A DNA stretch of 64,000 nucleotides from assembly GCF_900105755.1 (NCBI RefSeq), contig NZ_FNTQ01000001.1:372001-436000 (forward strand), written 5' to 3'. Position numbers and translations under genes: made by a program. This DNA is from Streptomyces sp. Ag109_O5-10 (GTDB lineage Bacteria; Actinomycetota; Actinomycetes; Streptomycetales; Streptomycetaceae). This document shows, piece by piece, positions 25,101-34,123 of the stretch (the first letter of the stretch is position 1; each line of letters opens with the position of its first letter). A model generated the notes under the pieces. The model was not told the DNA's origin. It saw only the letters and a program-made list of their open reading frames with translations, and did no database searches.

Positions 25101-25988
25101 ATGCGCATCGGACTGCTGGGCACGGGGCCCTGGGCACGGGCGGCGTACGCCCCCGCACTGGCGAGGCACGGTTCGCTGGACTTCGCCGGGGTCTGGGGCC
25201 GCCGCCCCGAGGCCGCCGCGGAGCTGGCCGGGGAGTACGGCGTCCGGGCGTACGACGACGTGGACGCGCTGCTCGGCGACGTGGACGCGGTGGCCGTGGC
25301 ACTGCCGCCGGTCGTCCAGGCGGAGCTGGCCGTGCGGGCCGCGACGGCCGGCCGGCACCTGCTGCTGGACAAGCCGCTCGCGCTCGGCGTCGCCGAGGGG
25401 CGGGCGGTGGTGGAGGCGGTCGAGCGGGCCGGGGTCGCCTCCGTGGTGTTCTTCACCACCCGGTTCCAGCCGGAGCCGGAGGCATGGATCGATGAACAGG
25501 CCGCCGCGACGGGGTGGTTCACGGCCCAGGCACACTGGCTGGGTTCCCTGTTCACCGGTGCGGGCCCGGCCACCGACTCGCCCTGGCGGCGGGAGAAGGG
25601 CGCGCTGTGGGACGTGGGTCCGCACGCCCTGTCCGTGCTGCTGCCGGTGCTGGGCGACGTACGGCGGGTGGCGGCCGCGGTGCACGGTCCCGCGGACACC
25701 GTTCACCTCGTCCTCGACCACGAGGGCGGGGCGTCGAGCACGGTGACGCTGAGCCTGACCGCGCCGCAGGCGGCGGCCGGGGCCGATGTGGAGCTGCGGG
25801 GCGAGGCGGGAGTCACGCTCCTTCCGAGGAGTGCGGAGGGGGCGGTTCCCGCGCTGAGCCGGGCCGCCGACGCGCTGGTCACGGCCGCGCGCACGGGGCG
25901 GGGGCACCCGTGCGACGCGGCCTTCGGCCTGCGGGTCACCGAGATCCTCACGGAGGCGGAGACGCTGCTGGGCAAGGACGTCGGCTAG
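25101..25988 (+). CDS. Gfo/Idh/MocA family oxidoreductase
   Basis: A 295-residue NAD(P)-dependent oxidoreductase. The Rossmann start is MRIGLLGTGPWARAAYAPAL; the catalytic-type Lys is in HLLLDKPLALGVAEG near residue 95, the family's EKP motif with Asp in place of Glu. The second half is the mixed beta-sheet domain with WDVGPHALSVLLPVLG. AAAGGAA precedes the ATG. It lies 47 bases after the ligase on the same strand and could be cotranscribed, but no role in peptide modification is known to me for this family. A strong hairpin follows. Confidence 0.88.
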   Translation: MRIGLLGTGPWARAAYAPALARHGSLDFAGVWGRRPEAAAELAGEYGVRAYDDVDALLGDVDAVAVALPPVVQAELAVRAATAGRHLLLDKPLALGVAEGRAVVEAVERAGVASVVFFTTRFQPEPEAWIDEQAAATGWFTAQAHWLGSLFTGAGPATDSPWRREKGALWDVGPHALSVLLPVLGDVRRVAAAVHGPADTVHLVLDHEGGASSTVTLSLTAPQAAAGADVELRGEAGVTLLPRSAEGAVPALSRAADALVTAARTGRGHPCDAAFGLRVTEILTEAETLLGKDVG

Positions 25989-26030
25989 CCGCTCCGCCGG
26001 CGCGGTCAGGGCGCGCCGTCGTTCGACCAC

Positions 26031-26085
26031 GCCGCGCCGTCGTGGTTGCTCGCGCAGTTCCCCGCGCCCCTGAAGGGGCGCGGGG
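26031..26085. repeat. Dispersed intergenic repeat, copy A, with 11-bp terminator hairpin
   Basis: The hairpin CCCCGCGCCCC-TGAA-GGGGCGCGGGG (26060-26085) has a perfect 11-bp stem and ends two bases before the stop of the convergent GNAT gene. Together with the flanking CGTCGTGGTTGC it matches, on the other strand, an element at 39862-39912. This kind of hairpin with a CAGCCACGACGG flank is common between streptomycete genes. It probably terminates both converging genes. Confidence 0.75.
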
Positions 26086-26087
26086 TG

Positions 26088-26981
26088 TCAGTGCCTCACG
26101 CAGAAGTTCACCCGCTCCCGGACGACGGGGTATCCGGCTTTGGCGAAGTGCGCGGCCATGGGGGTGTTGCCCTGGTCGGTGGCGGCGCCGATGAAATCGG
26201 CGCCCTGTTCGACGAGGAAGTGCGTGCACTCCACGAGCAGGTCGTAGGCGTAGCCGTGGCCGCGCTGCTCGGGCAGGACGCCGATGAACCCGATGCAGGG
26301 CCCGCCCGGGTTGCGCCCGGGGATGTGGATGCCGACCGGCTCGCCGTCGGGCGTGCGGCCGATCTGCCACCACTCCCTGGGCGAGGGCATCCAGTGGAAG
26401 AAGTCCATCTCCTCCTGGGCCGCCTGGTCCACTCCCCCCTGTTCGGTGGCCCGGCGGGCGTGGGCGTCCAGGGTGACGGAGTGGATGCGGCGCAGGGCGT
26501 CGAAGAAGACCCCGTCGTCGGGCTCGGGGGTGAAGACGAGCCGCCCGGGCCGTTCGGGCAGGCCGCACTCGGGCGTCCAGCGATAGTTGAAGCGCTCCAC
26601 CAGGAGGTCGAAGCCCGCCTTTCCGGCGGCGGTGAAGCTGGTCTCGGCGGCGGTGCGCACGGCGGGGTTTTCGCGCCAGCCCGTGGGCAGGTCGAGTTCC
26701 AGTTCCTCCACCCGCCAGGGCGCGCTTCGCAGCAGTTCGGCGCCTGCCTCCTCCTCGCCCTCGGCCACGTCGAACCAGTTGATCAGGATCGGTTCGGTGG
26801 CCCCGGGAGCGCCCCACCAGGCGGCCCGGGCGACCACGCGCCCGTCGCGCAGGGCGACGCGCTTCCAGTCGGCACGAAACCCGGCCGTCTGGTGCCGCTC
26901 CCGCATGCGCAACGGGTCGGGCATGGAGTCGAAGAGATGGTCGGTGCTGTCGTCGATCGTACGGATGACCGGATCGGTCAC
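26088..26981 (-). CDS. GNAT family N-acetyltransferase
   Basis: A 297-residue protein with a C-terminal GNAT domain: CIGFIGVLPEQRGHGYAYDL gives beta-4 and the acetyl-CoA loop (Q/R)xxGxG/A, and ADFIGAATDQGNTPMAAHFAKAGY gives beta-5 and helix 4. The N-terminal 130 residues look like a degenerate first GNAT fold. The acceptor is unknown. It diverges from the PP2C phosphatase gene with 242 bases between, in which I see no clear site beyond AT-richer stretches. Confidence 0.8.
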   Translation of the reverse strand: MTDPVIRTIDDSTDHLFDSMPDPLRMRERHQTAGFRADWKRVALRDGRVVARAAWWGAPGATEPILINWFDVAEGEEEAGAELLRSAPWRVEELELDLPTGWRENPAVRTAAETSFTAAGKAGFDLLVERFNYRWTPECGLPERPGRLVFTPEPDDGVFFDALRRIHSVTLDAHARRATEQGGVDQAAQEEMDFFHWMPSPREWWQIGRTPDGEPVGIHIPGRNPGGPCIGFIGVLPEQRGHGYAYDLLVECTHFLVEQGADFIGAATDQGNTPMAAHFAKAGYPVVRERVNFCVRH

Positions 26982-27223
26982 GGATTCCTCCGGGATGCGT
27001 GCTGTGCGGAGCGCTCCCGGGTCAGCTCTGACCTGTCACGCCCGGGAAACGGGGAGGGAGCGCGGGGTGGGTGTGAGATACATCGCACTCGCCTCCTTCC
27101 GTCCGGTCTCGGGCGTGCGCTCATACGTTAGGGGCCGGGGCCGGACGCGTCCACGGGTTTTCCCGGCGCGGCTTTTCATGATCGGGACAGGTGCGGTGCC
27201 CGGTCACGGCGTAGCTTAGGGAT

Positions 27224-28321
27224 GTGACTTCGGTGCGCGGCTGGTCGCCGCGTGGCTACCGGGACGGTCGTGGCTGGTTGCAGGGTGCGCCGCCGCCACG
27301 CTGGGTGCGGGTGCTGCCCATCGTCCTCCTCGGGGTCGTGACGGTGGCTACGCTGACCAGCCCGGACGGACACGACTTCGGCTTCCTGCTCGGCGCCATC
27401 CCGCCGCTGGCCGTCCTCTCCTACGGCCCGCTGGCCACCGCCGTCCTCAGCTGCCTGGTGGTGCTGCTGCTCAACGTGCCCGCCACCCACCTCAACCATC
27501 CCGGCGACACCGACCTCCTCACGGTGACCTTCGTGGCGCTGCTGAGCGTGTTCGTCTCCTACGTGCGCAGTCACCGGGACGCCCAGCTGCTCACCGAGCG
27601 GGCGGTGGGCGAGGCGGTGCAGCGGGCCGTGCTGCCGCCGCTGCCGGAGCACGTCGGCGCGGTGGGCTGCGTGGGGCTGTACCAGGCCGCTCAGCACGGG
27701 ACGCTGGTCGGCGGGGACTTCTTCGACGTGCGCGACGGCCCGTACGGGGTCCGGGCGGTGATGGGGGACGTGCGGGGGCACGGGCTGGCCGCTGTCGCCA
27801 CGGTGGTCTCGCTGCTCGGCGCGTTCCGGGAGGCGGTGCTCGACCTGCCCGACCTGGAGTCGGTGGCGACGCAGATGGACCGCAGACTGACGGTCGACTC
27901 GGCCGACGTCCCGCACGCGGAGCTGTTCGCCACGGCCCTGCTGCTGGAGTTCTCGGACGATCTTCGGTCGGTGCGCGTCGTGGCCTGCGGTCATCCGCCG
28001 CCCGTGCTGCTGCGCGACGGGCAGGCCCAGGAAGTGATCGTCGCCCCCGGAGCCCCGCTGGGGCTGGGACCGGTGGGCGGGGACCCTCCGAAGGAGGTCA
28101 CCGTGGAGCTGGGCCCCTGCGACCGTCTGTTCATCGCCTCGGACGGCGTCTGGGAGGCCCGCGACGGCTCCGGGGGCTTCTACCCGCTCCCGGAGCGGCT
28201 CGCCGAGTTCGCGGGCGTGGACGCGAAGGCCCTCACCGAGCTGGTCTGGACGGACCTCGTCGGCCACTACGAGGTGCGTGACGACGCCACCATGCTGGTC
28301 CTGACACCGGCCATCGGCTGA
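27224..28321 (+). CDS. Membrane-bound PP2C-type (SpoIIE) serine phosphatase
   Basis: The 365-residue protein has three to four N-terminal membrane helices (about residues 27-112), then a SpoIIE-type PP2C domain. Metal-binding acidic positions are visible in LVGGDFFDVRDGPYG, VMGDVRGHGLAAVATV and FIASDGVWEARD. Such phosphatases act on phosphorylated anti-anti-sigma factors in partner-switching systems, which are numerous in streptomycetes. No anti-sigma or antagonist gene is adjacent. Start is GTG. Confidence 0.88.
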   Translation: MTSVRGWSPRGYRDGRGWLQGAPPPRWVRVLPIVLLGVVTVATLTSPDGHDFGFLLGAIPPLAVLSYGPLATAVLSCLVVLLLNVPATHLNHPGDTDLLTVTFVALLSVFVSYVRSHRDAQLLTERAVGEAVQRAVLPPLPEHVGAVGCVGLYQAAQHGTLVGGDFFDVRDGPYGVRAVMGDVRGHGLAAVATVVSLLGAFREAVLDLPDLESVATQMDRRLTVDSADVPHAELFATALLLEFSDDLRSVRVVACGHPPPVLLRDGQAQEVIVAPGAPLGLGPVGGDPPKEVTVELGPCDRLFIASDGVWEARDGSGGFYPLPERLAEFAGVDAKALTELVWTDLVGHYEVRDDATMLVLTPAIG

Positions 28322-28349
28322 GGTCCGGGCACCGCCGCCGGCCGCGCTC

Positions 28350-28799
28350 TCAGCCCACCTCCCACAGGAACCGGTGGGTGTGGATGCCGAAGTACGGGAA
28401 GGGCCGGACCTCGCGCACGCCCTCGATCGGCCGGACCACGTCGTTGACGAAGTCGAGCAGGTCCTTCGGTCCGGGGGTGACCACCTCGGCGAACAGGTCG
28501 AAGCCGCCCGAGGTGAAGACGGAGTACACCACCGCGGGGTGTCCGGCGAGCGCGTCGGCCACGGCGCGGGGGTCGCCGTCCACGCCGATGCCGAGCAGGG
28601 CCATCGCCTGGCCGCCCATGGCCATCGGGTCGGTGACCCCGACGACCTGCACGGCCCGGGAGTCCAGCAGTCGCTGCAGCCGCTGCCGGGCCGCGGAGGC
28701 GGAGAGGCCGACCTTCGGGCCCAGGTCGGCGTAGGCGATACGGCCGTCGGCCTGGAGTTCGCGCAGGATGGCCCGGTCGATGTCGTCCATGTGCACCAC
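28350..28799 (-). CDS. Lrp/AsnC family transcriptional regulator
   Basis: A 149-residue protein with an N-terminal AsnC-type helix-turn-helix (DDIDRAILRELQADGRIAYA, then LSASAARQRLQRLLDSRAV) and a C-terminal RAM ligand-binding domain. It lies 28 bases downstream of the class III aminotransferase gene on the same strand and probably controls it in response to an amino acid. The first GTG is only three bases from AGGAG; a GTG one codon later or an ATG three codons later may be the true start. Confidence 0.9.
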   Translation of the reverse strand: MVHMDDIDRAILRELQADGRIAYADLGPKVGLSASAARQRLQRLLDSRAVQVVGVTDPMAMGGQAMALLGIGVDGDPRAVADALAGHPAVVYSVFTSGGFDLFAEVVTPGPKDLLDFVNDVVRPIEGVREVRPFPYFGIHTHRFLWEVG

Positions 28800-28827
28800 G
28801 TTCTCCTGTCCTCTCCCCCGCCCGCCC

Positions 28828-30177
28828 TCAGCCGGCCAGTTCGAGCAGGGCGGCGCCGAACACCGAGGTGTGGGTGTCGACGTCCTGCTCGGTGGTGTCG
28901 GGGCACATCAGGGCCATGTTGTGGAACGGGGTGAGGAGGATGCCCCGGTTGGCGAGGTAGAGGTGCAGGAAGTCCTCGAGGTCGGGGTCGGTGGCGGCCT
29001 CGGACTCGGTGCCGGTGCGCGGGGCCGGGGCGGCGAAGCGGTACTCGGTGCGGGCGCCCAGCCGGCTGACCGACCAGGGCAGGCCGTGTGCCTCCACGGC
29101 GGACCGGACGCCGGACTCGAAGCGTGCGGAGAGCCGGTCCATGTGGTCGAACGCCTCGTCGGTGAGCACGTGCTCCAGGGTGGCCCGGGTCGCCGCCACC
29201 GAGAGCGCGTTGCCGGCCAGGGTGCCGCCGACCCCGCCCATGTCCACCAGGTCCAGGTCGTCGCGGGCGAGGAGCCGCTCGGCGAGGCCGGCGGCAAGGC
29301 CGTAGGCGCCGGCCGGGATGCCACCGCCGATGGCCTTGCCGATGGTCAGCAGGTCGGGCTCCAGCCCCCAGGCCGCCGTGCAGCCGCCGGGGCCCGCCGA
29401 GAAGGTGTGCGTCTCGTCGTTGATCAGCAGCGTGCCGTGCTGCCGGGTGAGGGCGCGTACCCCCTCCAGGTAGCCGGGTTCGGGCAGCACGATGCCGATG
29501 TTGGTGAGAGCGGGTTCCATGAGGACGGCGGCCACGTCGCCGTGGGCGAGTTCGCGCTCCAGCTGCTCCAGGTCGTTGAACTCGGCGACCCGGCTGGTCA
29601 GGGTGACGTCGCAGGGGGCGCCGACGTTCCCGGGGCGGGGTGCCCCCTTGCCGTCGGGGCCGACGACGATGAGGGACTCGTCGACGCTGCCGTGGTAGCT
29701 GTAGCTGTTCACGAGGATCTTCGGGCGTCCGGTGACGGCACGGGCCAGCCGGATCGCCCACCGGTTGGCGTCCGTGGCGGTCAGCGAGAAGCTCCAGCGG
29801 GCGAGCCCGAAGCGGCGGGTCAGCTCGGCGCCGACCCACTCCGCGTCCTCCGTCGGGAGCATCGCGGTGGCCCCGCCCAGCTCGGCGAACCTGCGGTGCA
29901 CCGCCTCGGTCACCGCGGCCGGCGAGTGACCGGCCATCGCACCGGTGTCACCGAGGCAGAAGTCGATGTACGTGTGCCCGTCGACGTCGGTGACCCGGGC
30001 GCCGCGGGCGGTCGCCAGGTACCGGGGGAATGCGCCGGCGTTCTTGTTCATCCACGTCATCGGGACCCGGCCGAAGAGATGGCCTGCATCGGCATATGCC
30101 GCTCGGGAGCGGGGATTTCGCCGCTCGGCCTCGGCGCTCTCACGGGCCAGGAGGGCGTGCAGTCGGGTGCGGTCCAT
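28828..30177 (-). CDS. Class III PLP-dependent aminotransferase
   Basis: A 449-residue fold-type I aminotransferase resembling glutamate-1-semialdehyde and omega-amino acid transaminases. The PLP-contacting Asp lies in LLINDETHTFSAGPGG near residue 260 and the Schiff-base Lys in LTIGKAIGGGIPAGAYG near residue 285. SLTATDANRWAIRLARAVTG replaces the common GSEANxxAxRxAR phosphate-binding motif (T-A-T-D for the usual SGTEA), as in some omega-transaminases. The amino donor is unknown. The gene pairs with the AsnC regulator and has a long divergent upstream region with several palindromes. Confidence 0.88.
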   Translation of the reverse strand: MDRTRLHALLARESAEAERRNPRSRAAYADAGHLFGRVPMTWMNKNAGAFPRYLATARGARVTDVDGHTYIDFCLGDTGAMAGHSPAAVTEAVHRRFAELGGATAMLPTEDAEWVGAELTRRFGLARWSFSLTATDANRWAIRLARAVTGRPKILVNSYSYHGSVDESLIVVGPDGKGAPRPGNVGAPCDVTLTSRVAEFNDLEQLERELAHGDVAAVLMEPALTNIGIVLPEPGYLEGVRALTRQHGTLLINDETHTFSAGPGGCTAAWGLEPDLLTIGKAIGGGIPAGAYGLAAGLAERLLARDDLDLVDMGGVGGTLAGNALSVAATRATLEHVLTDEAFDHMDRLSARFESGVRSAVEAHGLPWSVSRLGARTEYRFAAPAPRTGTESEAATDPDLEDFLHLYLANRGILLTPFHNMALMCPDTTEQDVDTHTSVFGAALLELAG

Positions 30178-30509
30178 GGAGTACCCCTGGTCGAACGGTG
30201 ACGACGGAACAGCGCGAGCGTACGACCGATATCAGCCTCGCAGCAAGAGATAACGCTCGAATCGATTGCGACGACAACCGAATCGAGCGTTCAAGATCAC
30301 CGGAGAGAATCCGCCGTTTTGGGCAACACTCGCACCACTGCGCAGTGTTCGAACAATCGCCCTCAAACGCCAGGGTTCGCCACCCCTTCCGCCAGTTAGA
30401 AATATCTACCAGCATGCATATGCCGGGTTGGCGTGCGAAGGCGCCGAGCGCCCGGTGCCGGCGTTCCCCTGTGTGCGGAACGGGTGAGCGGGATATCGCG
30501 GAGCGGTGC
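30178..30509. promoter_or_regulatory. Divergent intergenic region with several palindromes
   Basis: This 332-base interval holds no gene and is AT-richer than its surroundings. Next to the aminotransferase start is the inverted repeat AACGCTCGA (30252-30260) / TCGAGCGTT (30283-30291), spaced by 22 bases. Further on lie CACTGCGCAGTG (30336-30347), directly fused to GTTCGAAC (30347-30354), and TAGAAATATCTA near 30397. The AsnC regulator is the likely binder of the first. Confidence 0.5.
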
Positions 30510-30980
30510 ATGACGAACAGGATGTGGATGCAGGGTGTCGAGTGGCTCGCGGCGGCGTCGGCGGATCCCCGGGCGTGCAAGTGGGAGTGGGACCACGGTG
30601 AGGGCGTCTCACTGCTGGAGGCGGGCCGCTTCTGGGACGTGCTGAGCGTGCCGGACCGGCTCGGTCTGCTCACGCTCGACCTGCTGTGGCGACCGTCCCT
30701 GCCGGTGCCGGGACCGACGCTGGTGGACACCGCGGCACGCCGGGTCGGGTTCTTCCTCCCGCCCGACCCGTCCGACGGCTGGATCGGGGCGGGGCTGCGG
30801 TACACGACCAAGGGGGCGTGGGTCGCCGTCCCGCCGCCGTACCGGCCCACACGGTTCCTGGAGTGGCTGGTGCCGCCCGACGGCAGCGGGGCACTGCACC
30901 GGCCGGCCACGCTGGAGTCGGCGCTGCGCGAGGCCAACGGCGCGCTGGCGGTCCTGCGGCCGGTGTGCGAGGAGCAGTGA
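30510..30980 (+). CDS. Small streptomycete protein of unknown function
   Basis: A 156-residue soluble protein. It has EWLAAASADPRACKWEWDHG near the start, GRFWDVLSVPDRLGLLTLDL, VGFFLPPDPSDGW and WLVPPDGSGALHRPATLE. I recall this pattern from short streptomycete proteins annotated as primase/polymerase-like, but no catalytic acidic triad can be seen and the label should not be trusted. GGAG precedes the ATG. Downstream the interval to the next gene (30981-31129) shows no site I can name. Confidence 0.7.
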   Translation: MTNRMWMQGVEWLAAASADPRACKWEWDHGEGVSLLEAGRFWDVLSVPDRLGLLTLDLLWRPSLPVPGPTLVDTAARRVGFFLPPDPSDGWIGAGLRYTTKGAWVAVPPPYRPTRFLEWLVPPDGSGALHRPATLESALREANGALAVLRPVCEEQ

Positions 30981-31129
30981 GGCAGACGGCGGGGCGGCAC
31001 TACGCGGACGGCGGCCCGGCGGCGCTCCGGTGCGGCAGGCGGCCGGCCGGCCGTGCCCGTATTCTGTGAGCCCAGGGTTCTGCCGTCCGACCCCACCGCA
31101 CGTTCCGCCCACGTGCTGGGAGTCAGCCC

Positions 31130-32374
31130 ATGATGCACAGGTCCGCCATGCTGCGCCGGGGGGCCGCGATCGCCGTCGTGCTGGGGACGCTGACCGTCCC
31201 CCTCGTCGCGGCGCCCGCCCCCGTACCCGTCGCGTTCGCCGCGCCGTCGCCCACCCCGTCGCCCGACGGCGGTTCCGGCGTCCGCGCGATGACTCCGACA
31301 GTGGCCCGCCAACTCGACGCGGTCGTCCAGCACGTGATGCGCGAGGCGGACGTGCCCGGCGTGACCGTCGGCGTCTGGACGCCCGGGCAACGCGACTACG
31401 TTCGCTCCTTGGGGGTCGCGAACAAGGCGACCGGGCGGAGGATGTCCCGCGACCTCTACATGCGGATCGGCAGCGAGACCAAGACGTTCACCGTGACCGC
31501 GGTGCTGCAACTGGTCGACCAGGGCAGGGTCGGCCTGGACGACCCCGTCGGCAGGTACCTCGACGGTGTGCCGGGCGGCGACCGGATCACCCTGCGGGAC
31601 CTGGCCGGAATGCGCAGCGGGCTGTTCGACTACTCGAAGGACGCGGGCTTCTTCAGGGCCCTGACCTCGGATCCGCGACGCTCCTTCACCCCGCGGCAGC
31701 TGCTCGGGTACGCGTTCCGGCACCCCGCGATGTTCCGGCCCGGCGAGAAGTTCTCCTACTCCAACACGAACCTGATCCTGCTCGGCCTGCTCGTCGAGAA
31801 GGTGAGCGGGCAGCGGCTCGGCGACTACCTCGACCGGCACGTCCTGAAGCCCGCGGGCCTGCGCCACACGCTGTTCCCGGCGGGGAACGAGTTCCCCACC
31901 CCGCACGCGCAGGGCTACACGGACCAGACGGCCACCGGGAAGGTCGCGGAGACCGCCGGCTGGAACCCGTCCTGGGGCTGGGCCGCCGGCGCGATGATCT
32001 CGGACCTGGACGATCTGCACACCTGGGCGGGCACCGTGGCCACCGGGGTCTTCCCCGACGGTACGGCCATGGTCCGGCCGGCCGTCCAGAAGCAGCGGCT
32101 GACCACCCCGGCGACCGGCCTCCGGGGCGCCGGGTACGGACTCGGCATCTTCGACGTCCGGGGATGGATCGGGCACAACGGCTCACTGCCGGGCTACGAG
32201 TCCCTGACCGTGTATCTGCCCTCGACGCGGACGACCGTGGTCGTGCTGCTCAACACCGACATCCGCTACCGGGGGGACATCGAGCCCAGCACCCTGTTCG
32301 GCGAGGCGGTGACCCGGGTCATCTCCCCGGCCCACGTCTTCGACCTGCCGGTGCCGGCCTCCGCCACGCGGTGA
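31130..32374 (+). CDS. Exported serine hydrolase, class C beta-lactamase / DD-peptidase fold
   Basis: A 414-residue protein with a signal peptide (LRRGAAIAVVLGTLTVPLVA, cleavage near AFA) and a Pro/Ser-rich linker. The catalytic motifs are complete: Ser115-x-x-Lys118 in GSETKT, Tyr210 in YSNTN, and the KTG-equivalent His349-x-Gly351 in IGHNGSL. The HxG form is typical of D-alanyl-D-alanine carboxypeptidases and esterases of this family rather than of true AmpC enzymes (KTG). It probably acts on D-Ala-D-Ala peptides at the cell wall. Confidence 0.88.
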   Translation: MMHRSAMLRRGAAIAVVLGTLTVPLVAAPAPVPVAFAAPSPTPSPDGGSGVRAMTPTVARQLDAVVQHVMREADVPGVTVGVWTPGQRDYVRSLGVANKATGRRMSRDLYMRIGSETKTFTVTAVLQLVDQGRVGLDDPVGRYLDGVPGGDRITLRDLAGMRSGLFDYSKDAGFFRALTSDPRRSFTPRQLLGYAFRHPAMFRPGEKFSYSNTNLILLGLLVEKVSGQRLGDYLDRHVLKPAGLRHTLFPAGNEFPTPHAQGYTDQTATGKVAETAGWNPSWGWAAGAMISDLDDLHTWAGTVATGVFPDGTAMVRPAVQKQRLTTPATGLRGAGYGLGIFDVRGWIGHNGSLPGYESLTVYLPSTRTTVVVLLNTDIRYRGDIEPSTLFGEAVTRVISPAHVFDLPVPASATR

Positions 32375-32593
32375 GGGAACGGGCCCACGAAGCATCAACT
32401 CGCCTGTCCCGTACGGCATTTCAGACACTTGACACAGAAGCGAACAGGCACCGAACGGATTCGCGACGATGTAACGATTCACCGTGCGAGGCCGGTCGAT
32501 GACGGTGTGTACTGTGCAGCGAGCGCCACACGGGAGGGGCCCGGGCTCCCCCCTGCCCCCCTGCCGCCCTACTCCCCCCTGGAAACCGATTCC

Positions 32594-34123
32594 ATGATCG
32601 AATTACCGGAACTGGTGGCCGGTGGTCTCGCCGCCGGAACGCTCTCCGCGCTCGCCCTGGGCGGCGGCCTGCTCAGGTCCCGGCGCCAGAAGGCCGCGCT
32701 GCGGGCCGAGGTGACGGAACTGCGCGCCCGGCTGGAGGGCACCGAGGGCGCGTTCATCACCGAGGTCGAGCATCTCGCCGCCCGCCGGATGCCCGCGGCC
32801 GCGGCCCAGCTCGCCCACCCGCACCTGAAGGTGCCGGGCCCGGCCGGGCGGCACACGCCGGGGACCCCCGCCGGGATCGCGCTGGAGTACGTGCTCACCG
32901 CGCTGCGCGAGGAGCTGACCGCGCAGCGCACCCGGATCGACGCGGCCGCCCAGGCCGGACTGCGCGGCGCGACCAGAGAGATCCAGGCCGCCCTCTACCG
33001 GCTGCAGGACGCCCTGCGGGGGCTCCAGCAGCGCTACGACGACCCGGAGCTGGCGCAGACGCTGTTCACGCTGGACCACGAGAACGAGCAGTCGCTGCGG
33101 CGGGCGCAGGTCGCGGCGGTGGTGTGCGGGGCCTGGGTGGGGCTGGCCCGCGAGGAGTCCCACGTGGTGGACGCCGTCACCGGCGGCCTGGCCCGGCTCT
33201 CGGGCTACCACCGGGTACAGGTCAACAACCACCTGGAGCCGGGCACCGCCCTGGTGTCGCACGCGGTCGAGCCGGTCGCCATCATCGTCGCCGAACTCCT
33301 CGACAACGCACTGCGCCACTCGGCGCCGGACACCGCCGTCGTGGTCAATCTGGAGCACGTCCACCACGGGGTGTGCGTGACCGTCGACGACGCGGGCCTC
33401 GGCATGACGCAGGACGAACGGGCCCGCGCCCAGCGGCTGGTGGCGGGCAGCGACCCGATTCTGCTGACCGACCTCGGCGACCCGCCGCGCATGGGCCTGG
33501 CCGCGATCGGCCAGCTCACCCGCCAGTTCGACCTCAACGTCGACCTCTCCTCCCCTTCGCCGTACGGCGGGGTGCGGGCGGTGCTGCGGGTGGACACTCA
33601 CCTGCTCGGCCGGATCGACCCGGGCGAACGGCCCCCCGCGGCCAGCGCGCCGCGGTCGACCCGGGAGCGCGCGGTGCGCGAGGAACCGGTGCGGGAGGCC
33701 GCGGTGCGCACGACGCCCGTGCGCGAAGAAGCCGTGCGCGAAGAAGCCCTGCGCGAAGAAGCCGTGCGCGAGACGCCCGTGCCCGAGGCACCCGCGCCCG
33801 CGGTCGGGCCGGACCGGTCCGAGGCCGTCGCCGGGCCGCCCCCGGACCGGTCCGGGACGGCCGCCGAGCACGGGCGCACCCCCGCTCCCGGCCGCGAGGA
33901 CCCGGGTGACCCGGCTGGCCCGGGCGGTCTGCCGCAACGGCGCCGCCGTACCTCGGCCGCCGCTCCCGACGTGCCGCAGCCGCAGCCGGCCGCGCGCCGG
34001 CCCGAGGAGGCGGCGGCGGCGCTCGCGGCCCTGCAGTACGGCACCGCGGCGGCGCGGGCCCCCAAGCGGGCGAACGCGCCCGGACCCCAGCGGACCGACG
34101 ACGAAGGAGGGACGGCCGGATGA
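32594..34123 (+). CDS. cvnA: Conservon protein CvnA, sensor histidine-kinase-like ATPase
   Basis: The 509-residue protein opens a conservon. After one N-terminal hydrophobic segment (residues 6-24) comes a coiled region, then a phospho-acceptor-like helix with LDHENEQSLRR (His162) and an HATPase domain with N-box IIVAELLDNALRHS near residue 235. The last 160 residues are disordered, with seven 15-bp repeats coding VREEA-like pentamers. Codon 4 is TTA (32603-32605), the rare leucine codon read only by the bldA tRNA. GGAAA lies eight bases upstream of the ATG. CvnA forms a membrane signalling complex with CvnB-D. The 219-base interval before it (32375-32593) shows nothing I can name. Confidence 0.92.
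   Translation: MIELPELVAGGLAAGTLSALALGGGLLRSRRQKAALRAEVTELRARLEGTEGAFITEVEHLAARRMPAAAAQLAHPHLKVPGPAGRHTPGTPAGIALEYVLTALREELTAQRTRIDAAAQAGLRGATREIQAALYRLQDALRGLQQRYDDPELAQTLFTLDHENEQSLRRAQVAAVVCGAWVGLAREESHVVDAVTGGLARLSGYHRVQVNNHLEPGTALVSHAVEPVAIIVAELLDNALRHSAPDTAVVVNLEHVHHGVCVTVDDAGLGMTQDERARAQRLVAGSDPILLTDLGDPPRMGLAAIGQLTRQFDLNVDLSSPSPYGGVRAVLRVDTHLLGRIDPGERPPAASAPRSTRERAVREEPVREAAVRTTPVREEAVREEALREEAVRETPVPEAPAPAVGPDRSEAVAGPPPDRSGTAAEHGRTPAPGREDPGDPAGPGGLPQRRRRTSAAAPDVPQPQPAARRPEEAAAALAALQYGTAAARAPKRANAPGPQRTDDEGGTAG
33674..33778 (+). repeat. Seven 15-bp tandem units in cvnA (VREEA-type pentapeptides)
   Basis: Seven consecutive 15-bp units begin GTGCG or CTGCG. Units 4 to 6 (33719-33763) are nearly identical, GTGCGCGAAGAAGCC, and the others are diverged. 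The period keeps the frame and encodes a charged, probably helical linker. Confidence 0.85.
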
